Positions 31,349 to 39,517 of a DNA stretch of 64,000 nt are shown piece after piece. Under the pieces are notes generated by a model. The model saw nothing but the letters and a program-made list of their open reading frames with translations. It made no database searches and had not been told where the DNA came from. Each line of letters starts with the position of its first letter. Position 1 is the stretch's first letter. Made by a program: the position numbers and the translations under genes. The DNA comes from Soonwooa buanensis (GTDB lineage Bacteria; Bacteroidota; Bacteroidia; Flavobacteriales; Weeksellaceae). The DNA lies in assembly GCF_900167905.1 (NCBI RefSeq), contig NZ_FUYZ01000001.1:372001-436000 (forward strand). The letters run 5' to 3'.

Positions 31349-32185
31349 ATGTCGCTATTGAACCAAATTTCCATTCAAAATATTAGTAGTAATAACTTTT
31401 TAAAGACAATAAACTGTCCTTTTTACCAAATTTTAATATTCAATGGTTCTGCAAAGTTTGAAATAAATTTTATCCAATATGAATGTTCTGATAGTACTAT
31501 ATTATTTTTAACACCATATCAGCAATTTAAATGGTTAGACACTAATGAATCAGCATTACATTTGATTCAATTTCATGGTGATTATTATTGTATTGAATAT
31601 CACAAAAATATGATTTCATGTAACGGGATTTTATTCAATAATATCTACGAAAAACCATTTTTCAATATCAATGAATCATATTATGATGAAATTGTAAATA
31701 CAATTGAAAAAATGGAAAACGAAATAAAAAATGAGATAGTCAATCCATTTACCGATTCGATTGTTAAATCCTATTTACAATTAATCCTATCCATTTCTAG
31801 TAAAGAAAAATCTAAATATCTAACTGATTTAAAGCCAAATGAATTACCAAATAAAGACTTGGTTTACTTTCAAGACTTGATAGAAAATTATTACAAAACA
31901 GAAAGGAGTATGACTTTTTATGCTGCTAAATTTTCACTATCAACAGATGCTTTTAGTAAAAAAGTGAAAAAACAGTTTTCAAAGTCACCCTCACAGCTGA
32001 TTAATGAACGTATAATTTTAGAGGCTAAAAAATTACTTCATCTCACTTATAAATCAATTAAAGAAATTTCACAAGAACTAAATTTTGAAGATGAATTTTA
32101 TTTCAGTCGATATTTCAAAAAAAATGTTGGTGTTTCACCTAGCTTATATAGAAAAAATGTAGGTATTTCTATAGTGGCAAAATAG
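31349..32185 (+). CDS. AraC-family regulator
   Basis: 278 residues. The N-terminal 170 residues are a cupin-like sensing domain (FYQILIFNGSAKFEINFIQYECSDSTILFLTPYQQFKWL). The C-terminal domain carries the two AraC helix-turn-helix motifs: YAAKFSLSTDAFSKKVKKQFSKSPSQLINERIILEAKKLL and IKEISQELNFEDEFYFSRYFKKNVGVSPSLYR. It begins 20 bases after the cassette junction. The next gene is an RclC/YkgB-like membrane protein in the same cassette and is its likely target, like RclR with RclC. Confidence 0.9.
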   Translation: MSLLNQISIQNISSNNFLKTINCPFYQILIFNGSAKFEINFIQYECSDSTILFLTPYQQFKWLDTNESALHLIQFHGDYYCIEYHKNMISCNGILFNNIYEKPFFNINESYYDEIVNTIEKMENEIKNEIVNPFTDSIVKSYLQLILSISSKEKSKYLTDLKPNELPNKDLVYFQDLIENYYKTERSMTFYAAKFSLSTDAFSKKVKKQFSKSPSQLINERIILEAKKLLHLTYKSIKEISQELNFEDEFYFSRYFKKNVGVSPSLYRKNVGISIVAK

Positions 32186-32265
32186 TCTAGGTTTTTGACT
32201 TATTTGTCTATTCTTATTCAAAATGGAATGTTTTAATTTTGCTAACATTATAAATAATATACAAA

Positions 32266-32874
32266 ATGAAAAGTTTAGCATTATTTTTAGCATCACAGCA
32301 ATCCAATTTTATTAATTTAATTCGGATTTCGATTTTTGTTGTTATGGTTTGGATTGGTGGTTTAAAAGTGTATCAATATGAAGCTGATGGAATCGTTCCA
32401 TTTGTTACAAATAGTCCTTTTATGAGTTTTTTCTACAATAATTCAAGTAAAACTGCATTAAATGAAAAAGGTGAAAATGTTGCCGAATATACCTTGTATA
32501 AAAATCCTGAAGGAAAAACAGTCCAGAAAAATATAGATTGGCATAAAGAAAACGGAACTTATTTATTTTCATATGGTTTGGGTACTGTTATTTGTATTAT
32601 TGGCTTATTCGTTCTTTTAGGAATTTGGTTTCCTAAACTTGGAATGATTGGCGGTTTGTTAACTTTTGGAATGTCACTTGTAACATTATCGTTTCTTATA
32701 ACAACACCAGAAGTTTATGTTCCCAATTTAGGAGGCGATTTTCCAACGCCACAGTTTGGTTTTCCTTACCTTTCAGGAGCAGGACGGCTAGTTTTAAAAG
32801 ATATAATTATGTTAGCCGGAGGTTTAATTATTGCATCAGATAGTGCAAGAAAGTTAATAAAAAACAACAGCTAA
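32266..32874 (+). CDS. RclC/YkgB-like inner-membrane protein (DUF417)
   Basis: 202 residues of the DUF417 family: NLIRISIFVVMVWIGGLKVYQYEADGIVPFVTNSPFMSFFY, TYLFSYGLGTVICIIGLFVLLGIW, GGLLTFGMSLVTLSFLITTPEVYVP and GAGRLVLKDIIMLAGGLIIASDSA make four membrane segments. In E. coli the homolog RclC belongs to the reactive-chlorine resistance set. A TAATTTTG -7-like box (32234-32241) precedes it. Its stop overlaps the left arm of the split palindrome 6, so gene and attC-like site are fused tightly, as in cassettes. Confidence 0.8.
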   Translation: MKSLALFLASQQSNFINLIRISIFVVMVWIGGLKVYQYEADGIVPFVTNSPFMSFFYNNSSKTALNEKGENVAEYTLYKNPEGKTVQKNIDWHKENGTYLFSYGLGTVICIIGLFVLLGIWFPKLGMIGGLLTFGMSLVTLSFLITTPEVYVPNLGGDFPTPQFGFPYLSGAGRLVLKDIIMLAGGLIIASDSARKLIKNNS

Positions 32875-32883
32875 CATTGTATT
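32865..32883 (+). repeat. attC-like palindrome 6, left stub
   Basis: CAACAGCTAACATTGTATT: the left outer box, 3-nt spacer and first five bases of the inner box, then the genomic island begins. The outer arm pairs with the right arm of palindrome 5 (14 of 16 bases). The box is present again at the far side of the island (61034-61045) as TAACACGGTATT. Confidence 0.7.
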
Positions 32884-33225
32884 ATTAAAAGCCTTATTAT
32901 AACACATTGATTTTAAGCACGATTACTTACTTCAAAATCAACCAAGTACAACATAAGTACAACTTTTGAACAGGTAATTCAACACATAGAAAAGCAAGGA
33001 TTTTGATATAAAAAATCCTTGCTTTTTTGTTTTGTTACGACTGTCATTTTTCCCCCTGTTCTACTCTTCCGATTGCTGTTCTGACCTTTACTTTTTATGG
33101 TTTTCGGTGCGTTAGCACTTTATCGCACTGTATTACAACACGTTGTGTATTGCATGTAAAATGAGATAGATAGAACTTTGTAAATGCTGCAGCACAGTAT
33201 TTATTAACTCTTAAAATTTCAAAAA
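32884..33225. other. Island left end, non-coding, with arm-site-like repeats and terminator
   Basis: Contains AAGTACAAC twice (32944-32962), similar to GTACAAC motifs at the right end. It also has a 15-bp hairpin, AAAAGCAAGGATTTT (32990-33004) with AAAATCCTTGCTTTT (33012-33026), followed by TT. No ORF of note. The remainder is likely the upstream region of the 33226 gene. Confidence 0.55.
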
Positions 33226-34029
33226 ATGGCAAGACAAAAAGGACTTATGAAGTATATAGGCACCATCGGCGATGTGCGACACTTCAAAATAAAAGGTCAG
33301 GAAGGATTTTTCGCCGGAATGGTTGGCGGACCAACCGCAGAACAGGTAAACACCGCACCGGAATTTGAACGTACCCGTGAAAATATGAACGAGTTCGGTG
33401 GATGTGCAAGAGCGGGTAAATCGGTTCGTACCGCTTTATCCGCTTTGATGTCTAAAATGGCAGATAGTCAGGTTACAGGTCGTTTGACTTCCGTAATGAA
33501 GAAAATCAACTTGGAAGACGGAACGGAAGCTAGAGGCTACCGAAAAGTGGAAATTTCCACACAAAGAAATTATTTGTTAGGCTTTGAGTTTGACAAAAAA
33601 CTCTCACTTAGCGGTGTTTTCAATGCTCCTTATGACGTAACACATACCCCAGGTAGGGAAAGTGCAGATTTTACGATTGCTGCTTTTAATCCAACCGATT
33701 TAATTACGGCACCTTCTGGATCTACGCATTTCCGATTGATTAACGCTTTGGCGGTGGTTGCGGATTTTGTGTACAATGCGACAACAGGAACTTACGAACC
33801 TGACGATATGGTAAACAACGAATTAAGCATTGTAGAATATTCACCTTACATTCCTTTGAATGTGGCTTATGCCGGCTCTACTCTAACGGCTGAACTTCCT
33901 GGAACACCAACTTTAGGAACGAATGTTACCGTTATTCAGTGTATCGGAATTGAGTTTTTCCAAGAGGTCAATAGTAATTATTATGCGTTCAACTCAGGTA
34001 ACTGTTTGCGAATTGAAGATGCTTTTTAA
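33226..34029 (+). CDS. Conserved Bacteroidetes protein of unknown function (MARQKG family)
   Basis: 267 residues. It starts MARQKGLMKYIGTIGDVRHFKIKGQEGFFAGMVGG, then APEFERTRENMNEFGGCARAGKSVRTALSALMSKMADSQVTGRL, then a beta-rich half with HFRLINALAVVADFVYNATTGTYEP. I recall similar proteins in Flavobacteria and Chryseobacterium, usually followed by DUF5675 and small membrane proteins as here. The early basic helical part and long beta part could suit a self-assembling structural protein, but nothing in the sequence proves it. A terminator follows. Confidence 0.65.
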   Translation: MARQKGLMKYIGTIGDVRHFKIKGQEGFFAGMVGGPTAEQVNTAPEFERTRENMNEFGGCARAGKSVRTALSALMSKMADSQVTGRLTSVMKKINLEDGTEARGYRKVEISTQRNYLLGFEFDKKLSLSGVFNAPYDVTHTPGRESADFTIAAFNPTDLITAPSGSTHFRLINALAVVADFVYNATTGTYEPDDMVNNELSIVEYSPYIPLNVAYAGSTLTAELPGTPTLGTNVTVIQCIGIEFFQEVNSNYYAFNSGNCLRIEDAF

Positions 34030-34041
34030 GCTAACAAAATC

Positions 34042-34072
34042 AAAAGCCTTCTTCAAAAAAGAGGGCTTTTTT
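34042..34072 (+). terminator. Terminator after the MARQKG-family gene
   Basis: AAAAGCCTTCTT (34042-34053) pairs with AAGAGGGCTTTT (34059-34070), one G-U pair, followed by TT. Confidence 0.8.
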
Positions 34073-34097
34073 ATTTCATCTTTAAAATTTAAAATCA

Positions 34098-34550
34098 ATG
34101 AAAACAAAAATTATAAGAGTTGCAGAGGGCAAACAAAGTACACTCAGCCAATTATATATCAATGATATTTTCCAATGCTATTTGTTGGAGGATAAAATCA
34201 GAACGGTAAAAATCCAAAATCAAACCGCTATTCCTGCAGGTATTTATAGTTTAAGGCTCAACACCTGGGGCGGTAAAAATGCCGAATATCGGCAGAAGTT
34301 CCCCAAAATCCATAAAGGAATGATTGAAATAAACGGATTACCCAATTTCAGTTTTGTGTACATCCACATTGGCAACACTTACAGACAAACTGCAGGTTGT
34401 CCGCTTTGCGGTTTCGGATTTGATGTAGCGGATGGAGATTATCAGATTGTACATAGCAAAGAAGCTTATGAAATGATTTATCCAAAGCTTTTGGCTATTG
34501 CTGAAAGCAATGATAAAAGCATCAGCATCGAAAACAATTTCCAATTTTAA
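34098..34550 (+). CDS. DUF5675 family protein
   Basis: 150 residues. TLSQLYINDIFQCYLLEDKIR, AIPAGIYSLRLNTWGGKN, FPKIHKGMIEINGLPNFSFVYIHIGNTYRQTAGCPLCGFGF are the DUF5675 hallmarks. The HIGN-x5-AGC pattern (H near 94, C near 104) resembles the HG...GC active site of L,D-transpeptidases, so a peptidoglycan role is possible. No signal peptide. Placed before two small membrane proteins, as endolysins are placed near holins. Catalysis is not established for this family. Confidence 0.75.
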   Translation: MKTKIIRVAEGKQSTLSQLYINDIFQCYLLEDKIRTVKIQNQTAIPAGIYSLRLNTWGGKNAEYRQKFPKIHKGMIEINGLPNFSFVYIHIGNTYRQTAGCPLCGFGFDVADGDYQIVHSKEAYEMIYPKLLAIAESNDKSISIENNFQF

Positions 34551-34575
34551 AAAGCCTCATACGACTTTCAGCCAC

Positions 34576-34593
34576 CTTCCCCAAATGGGGAAG
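34576..34593. repeat. Short palindrome CTTCCCC-AAAT-GGGGAAG
   Basis: A 7-bp perfect stem between the DUF5675 gene and the next start; looks like a dispersed REP-type unit. It may affect expression of the downstream pair. Confidence 0.5.
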
Positions 34594-34617
34594 AAAATAG
34601 GAACAAAAATTTTATTT

Positions 34618-34881
34618 ATGGAAAATACATTCACTTTAAACGTTGTTTTTGGTTCTGTGATGAGTATGCTGTTGACCATTGTTGCTTATTTTATAAAGCA
34701 ACTTCATTCCGATTTCAAGAAGATGGAAAAGGATTTAACCGAGGTCAAAACAATGGCTTTACTCATCAAAACAGAGTTCAAGAACAGTTATGCTCTACTC
34801 AATCAAAAAGTTGATTATCTGGAGCATCGTGTCAATATTATCGAACAAAACAATTTAAAACATTCAAACAATGAAAAATAA
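34618..34881 (+). CDS. Small membrane protein with coiled coil, holin-like
   Basis: 87 residues from ATG 34618; the longer frame from 34498 overlaps DUF5675. One N-terminal membrane segment (LNVVFGSVMSMLLTIVAYFI) and a long charged coiled coil (LHSDFKKMEKDLTEVKTMALL...LNQKVDYLEHRVNIIEQ). This layout is shared by phage spanin- or holin-associated proteins. It overlaps the next gene by 11 bases. Confidence 0.6.
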   Translation: MENTFTLNVVFGSVMSMLLTIVAYFIKQLHSDFKKMEKDLTEVKTMALLIKTEFKNSYALLNQKVDYLEHRVNIIEQNNLKHSNNEK

Positions 34882-35143
34882 CAGTTTAAATTTAATCGAA
34901 AGAGTTTCGGCTCCTACTCCGAAATGGTTTAAAATCATTCGGACCATTGGTATTACATTGACCGCTGTTGGAGGTGCCATCTTAGCCGCTCCGGTGGCTA
35001 TTCCCGCCACTATTGTAACCGTAGCCGGTTACGTGATGTTGGGTGGAACGATTGCAACAGCCATCGCACAAACTGCGATGCAGACCGATGACGATAAAGA
35101 AAAGGAAGTTAAAGAAACTAACTCCGTTTCTGAAAACCCATAA
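34871..35143 (+). CDS. Small two-helix membrane protein, holin-like
   Basis: 90 residues: a short amphipathic start, then TIGITLTAVGGAILAAPVAI and PATIVTVAGYVMLGGTIATAIAQTAM as two glycine/alanine-rich membrane helices, and an acidic tail. Composition matches holins and pore-forming peptides. Overlaps the preceding gene. A terminator follows (35178-35198). Confidence 0.6.
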   Translation: MKNNSLNLIERVSAPTPKWFKIIRTIGITLTAVGGAILAAPVAIPATIVTVAGYVMLGGTIATAIAQTAMQTDDDKEKEVKETNSVSENP

Positions 35144-35177
35144 TTTGTAATTGGTTTAACCTCATCAGTATTACTAC

Positions 35178-35204
35178 ATCCTGTCCATTGGGCAGGATTT
35201 TTAA
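35178..35204 (+). terminator. Terminator of the four-gene set
   Basis: ATCCTGTCC-ATT-GGGCAGGAT (one T-G pair), followed by TTTTAATTTTT. Confidence 0.85.
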
Positions 35205-35329
35205 TTTTTACACCTCATTGCATCAAATTTATAGAACGGTGCATTTATATGGGCTTTATATGGCTGAAAAAGTGCCAATATCGGTTAATTAGTGGAATTG
35301 GTTTCGGCAAAAGAAGGTAGCTGAAACGG

Positions 35330-35752
35330 CTACCTTTTCAAATGCCTTGCAATATAGATGCGTTTGAGTTCTGAAATCAAAAGTAGTTGTTCGTACATTG
35401 CTCTCTCCTTTTGTTCTAAAGCTTTAAAATGCTGAACATCTTTCTTAAATTCTTTTTCTTTGGTTTTCAAATGTTCGATTTGTTCAAAAACAAAGCTTTT
35501 AAAATCTCTGATGCGGATAAACGGAATGACCGAACCGACTAAAAATGATTGAAAGGCTTTTGCTTTCCACAAACCAAACAATAAACTGCGATAATGGTCT
35601 AATTCTGCTGTATTACGGCAGGAAATAACGAAACAATTCGGGCAAGGCGTGTCTAAAGGTTTTCCGCTGTTCAAACCTTTGGAAAGGGCATAAAATTCAA
35701 AATCAGATTTTTGATTTTTCGAACTGTAGGTGTAAATTTTTGGTAAGTGCAT
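35330..35752 (-). CDS. DUF6943 family protein
   Basis: 140 residues: GKPLDTPCPNCFVISCRNTAELDHYRSLLFGLWKAKAFQSFLVGSVIPFIRIRDFKSFVFEQIE is the family core, with a C-P-N-C knuckle. The C-terminal half is a charged helix. The family is common on Bacteroidetes conjugative and mobilisable elements, which fits the island. Function unknown. Confidence 0.65.
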   Translation of the reverse strand: MHLPKIYTYSSKNQKSDFEFYALSKGLNSGKPLDTPCPNCFVISCRNTAELDHYRSLLFGLWKAKAFQSFLVGSVIPFIRIRDFKSFVFEQIEHLKTKEKEFKKDVQHFKALEQKERAMYEQLLLISELKRIYIARHLKR

Positions 35753-36881
35753 AATCCCGGTTTTAAAATTTTGCTCCGCCGAGATATTTTTAAAAGAAGA
35801 AAGAAAAAAAGGGAAAAAAAAGAAAAAAGAAAGCCGTTTGAAAGGCGGCGTGGCTAAAAAAGCAAAAGGAAACGGAATAAGTCCCGAAGGGTGAAAAAGG
35901 AAAAATTATTTTAATTTCTAATTAATTTTTCTTTTTTCATTATGCCGTAGTCTTTTGTCTTTTTTTCGAGCGTGGGCATCAGCAAGCCGCCTACCTTTGC
36001 TGTCTTTTTTTTATTTATTGACCGGGTACGGATAACCTATTCTTCTTTTATTAATAAGAAATCGTTCAACTATTCATCACTTCAATTTCAATAAAAAATC
36101 AAGTCAGAATAGTTCAATGGGAAACGAAAATTTGCTTTTGAGTGTGGGTAATGGGGCAAACAATCCGCAGGGATAAAAAGGCATACCAAAATAAGAAGCG
36201 GAGGCGAAAAGCAAGGGTATGCGGAACGCAATACGCTTGCTGTGCGGTGCTGAGGCGGGTGCAAATCAAGCGAAGTGCAATGTAATGGAACAACGCTGTT
36301 TGCACCTGCCACAAGCACATTGGCAGACCACTCCTGATGCCTTTTTTATCCCTGCTCCGCTGAAATGGGTGGTGGGGAGCGTGGCAAGAAGCGTGGGCAG
36401 GGCGTTGGAAAGAAAAAATACGGCTTCCGCTTCCCGAAAAATATCAGTGTTGGCATTGAGCGTTGGGATATTTTTTCGGGGAGCGGACTATGGCATTGGC
36501 TATTTTACATAATGTTATTATAGGACATTTTTGCGTTGGCATAGCCGTCTATAAGCGTGGAGAAAATGTACTATAATGCCACATTATGTAACTTAGCTTC
36601 CGCCGATTTGCATACTGGCATAAACGGAACGGTGGTGGTGGTTGGAGTGAAGTGTCTTTTTGCTTTGTTTTTTCGGTGTTGGTACAGCTCTTTGCAACCG
36701 CAGGAACGAGGATTGCAATGTGCTGTTGAGTGTTGGCAAAAAACAACGCAAAAAGTATGACAGTTGCAAACGGCGGCAATGCCATAGAAGACAGACGAAG
36801 TATTGGCTTTGTGCGACTGCCGTCTGGCTAAAGCCGTATTTTTTCTGTGCGTGGGCTGAGCGTGGGCAAGAATAGTTTATC
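35753..36881. other. 1.1-kb non-coding region with large inverted repeat
   Basis: Higher in G+C than its surroundings. Overlapping reading frames exist on both strands, but none has a start, composition or motif of a real protein. It holds an imperfect inverted repeat: TTACATAATG...TATAGGACATTTT (36505-36531) against AAAATGTACTATA...CATTATGTAA (36563-36591). GCGTGGGC occurs four times (about 35971, 36389, 36849, 36858). An origin of transfer, a replication origin or a structured RNA are candidates. Confidence 0.5.
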
Positions 36882-37394
36882 TTACTTCCAAAGCTTTAAT
36901 CTCTTTTCAATCTCTGCGACTAAGGGCTTATTATTCTGAAAAATAAAATTAGTTGCTACAAGTTCTTCAAGTTTTATAGCAGCTTGCTTCTTTGTAAGAA
37001 CATTTGCTTCTACAAGCTTATCAAATATCCAAATCATACCGTGATATTCAATGTCCTTATTTTTAGCACAATTCCTAACGGTCTTATCACTACTCAACAC
37101 ACAGGCGTTTAGCTTATTGGCAACGTGTAAAACGGATTTATCGGTTTCCGATAAAGATTTCGGATAGGGTTCTGATTGGATTTGAAGAAAATCTTCTTCT
37201 TTGAGATTATGAACAATAAGCCTATCAACGGATTGATAGGCTTTTAAAATTTGTTGCTGTTCAGAATATAATTCAAAATAAACTGAAGTTGTAGTATGTA
37301 TGTCTATTTCAAGTTGAAAAAATGCATTAACAAGACCTAAATCATAAAGGTCTATAAAAATACAAGCATCTGTTACAGCTATTCTTAGTTTCAT
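36882..37394 (-). CDS. PIN-domain protein
   Basis: 170 residues with the acidic pocket of PIN ribonucleases: D9 in AVTDACIFIDLYDLG, E and D in SLSETDKSVLHVA (about 99-101) and D in CVLSSDKTVRNCA (about 119). PIN proteins in this setting are usually toxin ribonucleases. It is the downstream partner of the XRE/ImmA-IrrE gene, 36 bases apart on the same strand, an arrangement of known toxin-antitoxin-like pairs. Confidence 0.8.
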   Translation of the reverse strand: MKLRIAVTDACIFIDLYDLGLVNAFFQLEIDIHTTTSVYFELYSEQQQILKAYQSVDRLIVHNLKEEDFLQIQSEPYPKSLSETDKSVLHVANKLNACVLSSDKTVRNCAKNKDIEYHGMIWIFDKLVEANVLTKKQAAIKLEELVATNFIFQNNKPLVAEIEKRLKLWK

Positions 37395-37430
37395 TCTCGT
37401 GACAGGTATTTGGCATTTTGGGAATTAAAA

Positions 37431-38495
37431 TTAAAACATCGGTTGATGCTGTTTTTTAAATTCAGCCAAAGATTGATTAGACAATGAAGCTGCTTTTGAC
37501 ATTGAAATCTGGTCTTCAATCAAAGCTCTAAATAATAATTGTTCAAAGCGGTTGCTTTCTTCAATTCCTTGATATTCTACAGGTTCATCAACTTTCCAAT
37601 TTTGCTGTCTAATTAAAAAGAAGAACTGTTTAGTGTAGTTATCATTGATAATACCACAAACTTTTGCTCTCATTACAATTGCTTGCATTGAAATACCATA
37701 CTGCTTTTTGATATTACCCAATTCTAAAGTTGAAAGCTTAGTACGATGTTTTCCTAATTCTGCTATAATGGTTTCTTCAGGAAGTAACATTGCACCTGCA
37801 AACTGATGACATAAAGTTTCTTTTTGCTTTTCAGTCACATCACCCAATACTAAAAGTAAATGAGCCAACTCGTGAAGCAAGGTAAAACGTATTCTATCTG
37901 GCTTATTGGCTTTTCTTTCATTGTAAGCTACAACAGGTATAATTTTATTAACAAAAGTCTGTAAACCATCAAAATCTTCGTCCACATTCAGCTTTACAAC
38001 TTTGATATTCTTATCTTCTAAAAGTTCTACGATGTTGAATATTGGCCCATTACCTAATGACCATTTTTCTCTTAAAAGTTTTGCTGCTTTATTAACCTGT
38101 TCGTAAGTAGTAATTTCTCCAAAGTTTTTTAATGGGTTATCAAAACTATGAGGAAGACCAATAATTTCTTCTAATTCTAAATAGCGTGAAAGATACTCTT
38201 TGGTAGTTTCATTAATGATTGCTACATCTTTTTGTGGCATTCGGCTTAGCTTTCGGTATTCAATATCGCTAAACTCTACTTTAGTAGTTCTGAAAAAATA
38301 ATCAGGGCTAATATTAAGAGCTTTGCTAAGCATATTGATTTTTTCTGCATCTGGAATCACTTCTCCTTTTTCGTAACGATGCAACGCCTGACGTGATAAA
38401 GTTCCGCCTAAGGCATCAGCCAAATCCTGCAATGAGAAACCATTCATAAGACGGGCTGACTTAAATCTTTCCGCAAATATTGCTTTTGTTTCCAT
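37431..38495 (-). CDS. XRE HTH regulator with ImmA/IrrE metallopeptidase domain
   Basis: 354 residues from METKAIF (38495); the frame extends eight residues further without support. Residues 5-65 form an XRE helix-turn-helix (FKSARLMNGFSLQDLADALGGTLSRQALHRYEKGEVIPDAEKINMLSKAL). The C-terminal half has the zinc motif LLHELAHLLL and AGAMLLPEE of ImmA/IrrE peptidases. Such proteins cut or regulate a partner repressor. A -7-like CAAAGGTA (reverse TACCTTTG, 38517-38524) lies just upstream. Pairs with the PIN gene. Confidence 0.88.
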   Translation of the reverse strand: METKAIFAERFKSARLMNGFSLQDLADALGGTLSRQALHRYEKGEVIPDAEKINMLSKALNISPDYFFRTTKVEFSDIEYRKLSRMPQKDVAIINETTKEYLSRYLELEEIIGLPHSFDNPLKNFGEITTYEQVNKAAKLLREKWSLGNGPIFNIVELLEDKNIKVVKLNVDEDFDGLQTFVNKIIPVVAYNERKANKPDRIRFTLLHELAHLLLVLGDVTEKQKETLCHQFAGAMLLPEETIIAELGKHRTKLSTLELGNIKKQYGISMQAIVMRAKVCGIINDNYTKQFFFLIRQQNWKVDEPVEYQGIEESNRFEQLLFRALIEDQISMSKAASLSNQSLAEFKKQHQPMF

Positions 38496-38677
38496 TGTAT
38501 AATTAATTTTATACTGCAAAGGTAATTATTTTAGTTGACAAATACAATAGTATAATGACATTTTGTAACACGAACTTGTAACTATGACAAAAATTCATAT
38601 AAGCTCAATTCATTAAAACAAGACATTATGTCACAAATAGTGCAAAAACTGACTGGTTTACATATTTGGTTGACAAA

Positions 38678-38708
38678 TTTGTTTTTTGGAATACATTTTG
38701 TAACTTTG
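38678..38708 (+). promoter_or_regulatory. Promoter of the CBASS-containing operon
   Basis: TTTG (38678-38681), 19-base spacer, TAACTTTG (38701-38708), a textbook Bacteroidetes promoter; start expected near 38715. GTTGACAAAT occurs here (about 38669) and again near 38534 in front of the XRE gene, so one regulator may bind both. Confidence 0.7.
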
Positions 38709-38756
38709 TATTTAAGTGCAAATAGGTGCATTCATAACTTTTTAAATATTGTAAAA

Positions 38757-39083
38757 ATGGGCAAGTACCAAATTAAAAGAACCAGTAATGGTCAATTTCG
38801 CTGGACATTGAAAGCGACAAATGGAGAAATACTTATAACAAGTGAAACCTATGTAAGCAAACAAGGTTGCCTTGACGGTGTGGCAAGTAGTAAGGTTTGT
38901 GTAGCAGACAAAAACTTTGATAAGAAAACTTCGACTGCAGGACAACCTTACTTTAATCAGGTGGCTAATAACTATCAGGTTTTGGGCACAAGTGAAATGT
39001 ATTCCTCTATCGCTGCAAGGGATAACGGTATTGATAGCGTAAAACGTAACGCTCCTACTGCAACAATCGAAGATTTAACATAA
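38757..39083 (+). CDS. YegP-like DUF1508 tandem protein
   Basis: 108 residues from ATG 38757; the frame upstream crosses the promoter. Two DUF1508 units: YQIKRTSNGQFRWTLKATNGEILITSETYVSKQGCLDGVASSK and QPYFNQVANNYQVLGTSEMYSSIAARDNGIDSVKRNAP. DUF1508 proteins are small compact proteins of unknown role, often near stress or defence genes. First gene of the operon that includes CBASS; six bases before the next start. Confidence 0.8.
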   Translation: MGKYQIKRTSNGQFRWTLKATNGEILITSETYVSKQGCLDGVASSKVCVADKNFDKKTSTAGQPYFNQVANNYQVLGTSEMYSSIAARDNGIDSVKRNAPTATIEDLT

Positions 39084-39089
39084 GCACTT

Positions 39090-39506
39090 ATGGCAGAAAT
39101 ATACAATTTAAAGAACCTACAGCCTGGGGACAGGCTGGTTCTGCCTAAAAGCAATTTAGGATTTGTTCAGCACCACGCTATTTACATCGGTAATGATGCT
39201 TATGGAAACAGGCAGTATGTCGAAAATTATATTGGAAAGGGAGTTCAAATGGTAAATGAAAGCTACTTATTCAGAGATGGTTATCATTTAACAAGAGTTG
39301 AACCTTTTACAGGTAATGGTTTTCAACGCAGATTAGCAGTAAATCGAGCAGTTGCATTAATTGGAACACAATACGATTTGGTCAATTTCAACTGTGAGCA
39401 TTATGCCAATACTGTTCAATATAATAAACCGTTTAGCAATCAGGTTGGAAATGGAATACTCGCAACCTTATTGTTGGCAGTAATTGGTATCGGATTTAGT
39501 AAATAA
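39090..39506 (+). CDS. LRAT/NlpC-P60-like protein with C-terminal membrane helix
   Basis: 138 residues. LQPGDRLVLPKSNLGFVQHHAIYIGN gives the histidines (H28/H29) and NFNCEHYANTVQYNKP gives the catalytic cysteine C102, the NCEH motif of LRAT/H-rev107 proteins. A final hydrophobic segment (NGILATLLLAVIGIGF, 119-136) would anchor it in the membrane. LRAT-like enzymes transfer or remove acyl groups on lipids or act as thiol hydrolases. Directly upstream of the CD-NTase (11 bases), so it could be an additional CBASS effector; that is inference. Confidence 0.75.
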   Translation: MAEIYNLKNLQPGDRLVLPKSNLGFVQHHAIYIGNDAYGNRQYVENYIGKGVQMVNESYLFRDGYHLTRVEPFTGNGFQRRLAVNRAVALIGTQYDLVNFNCEHYANTVQYNKPFSNQVGNGILATLLLAVIGIGFSK

Positions 39507-39517
39507 AAATTAATAAA

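Noticed and set aside
36114-36875. Several overlapping ORFs in the 35.8-36.9 kb block
   Set aside because: They overlap on both strands, are rich in Cys, His and Arg typical of non-coding G+C-rich DNA, lack plausible starts and resemble no family.
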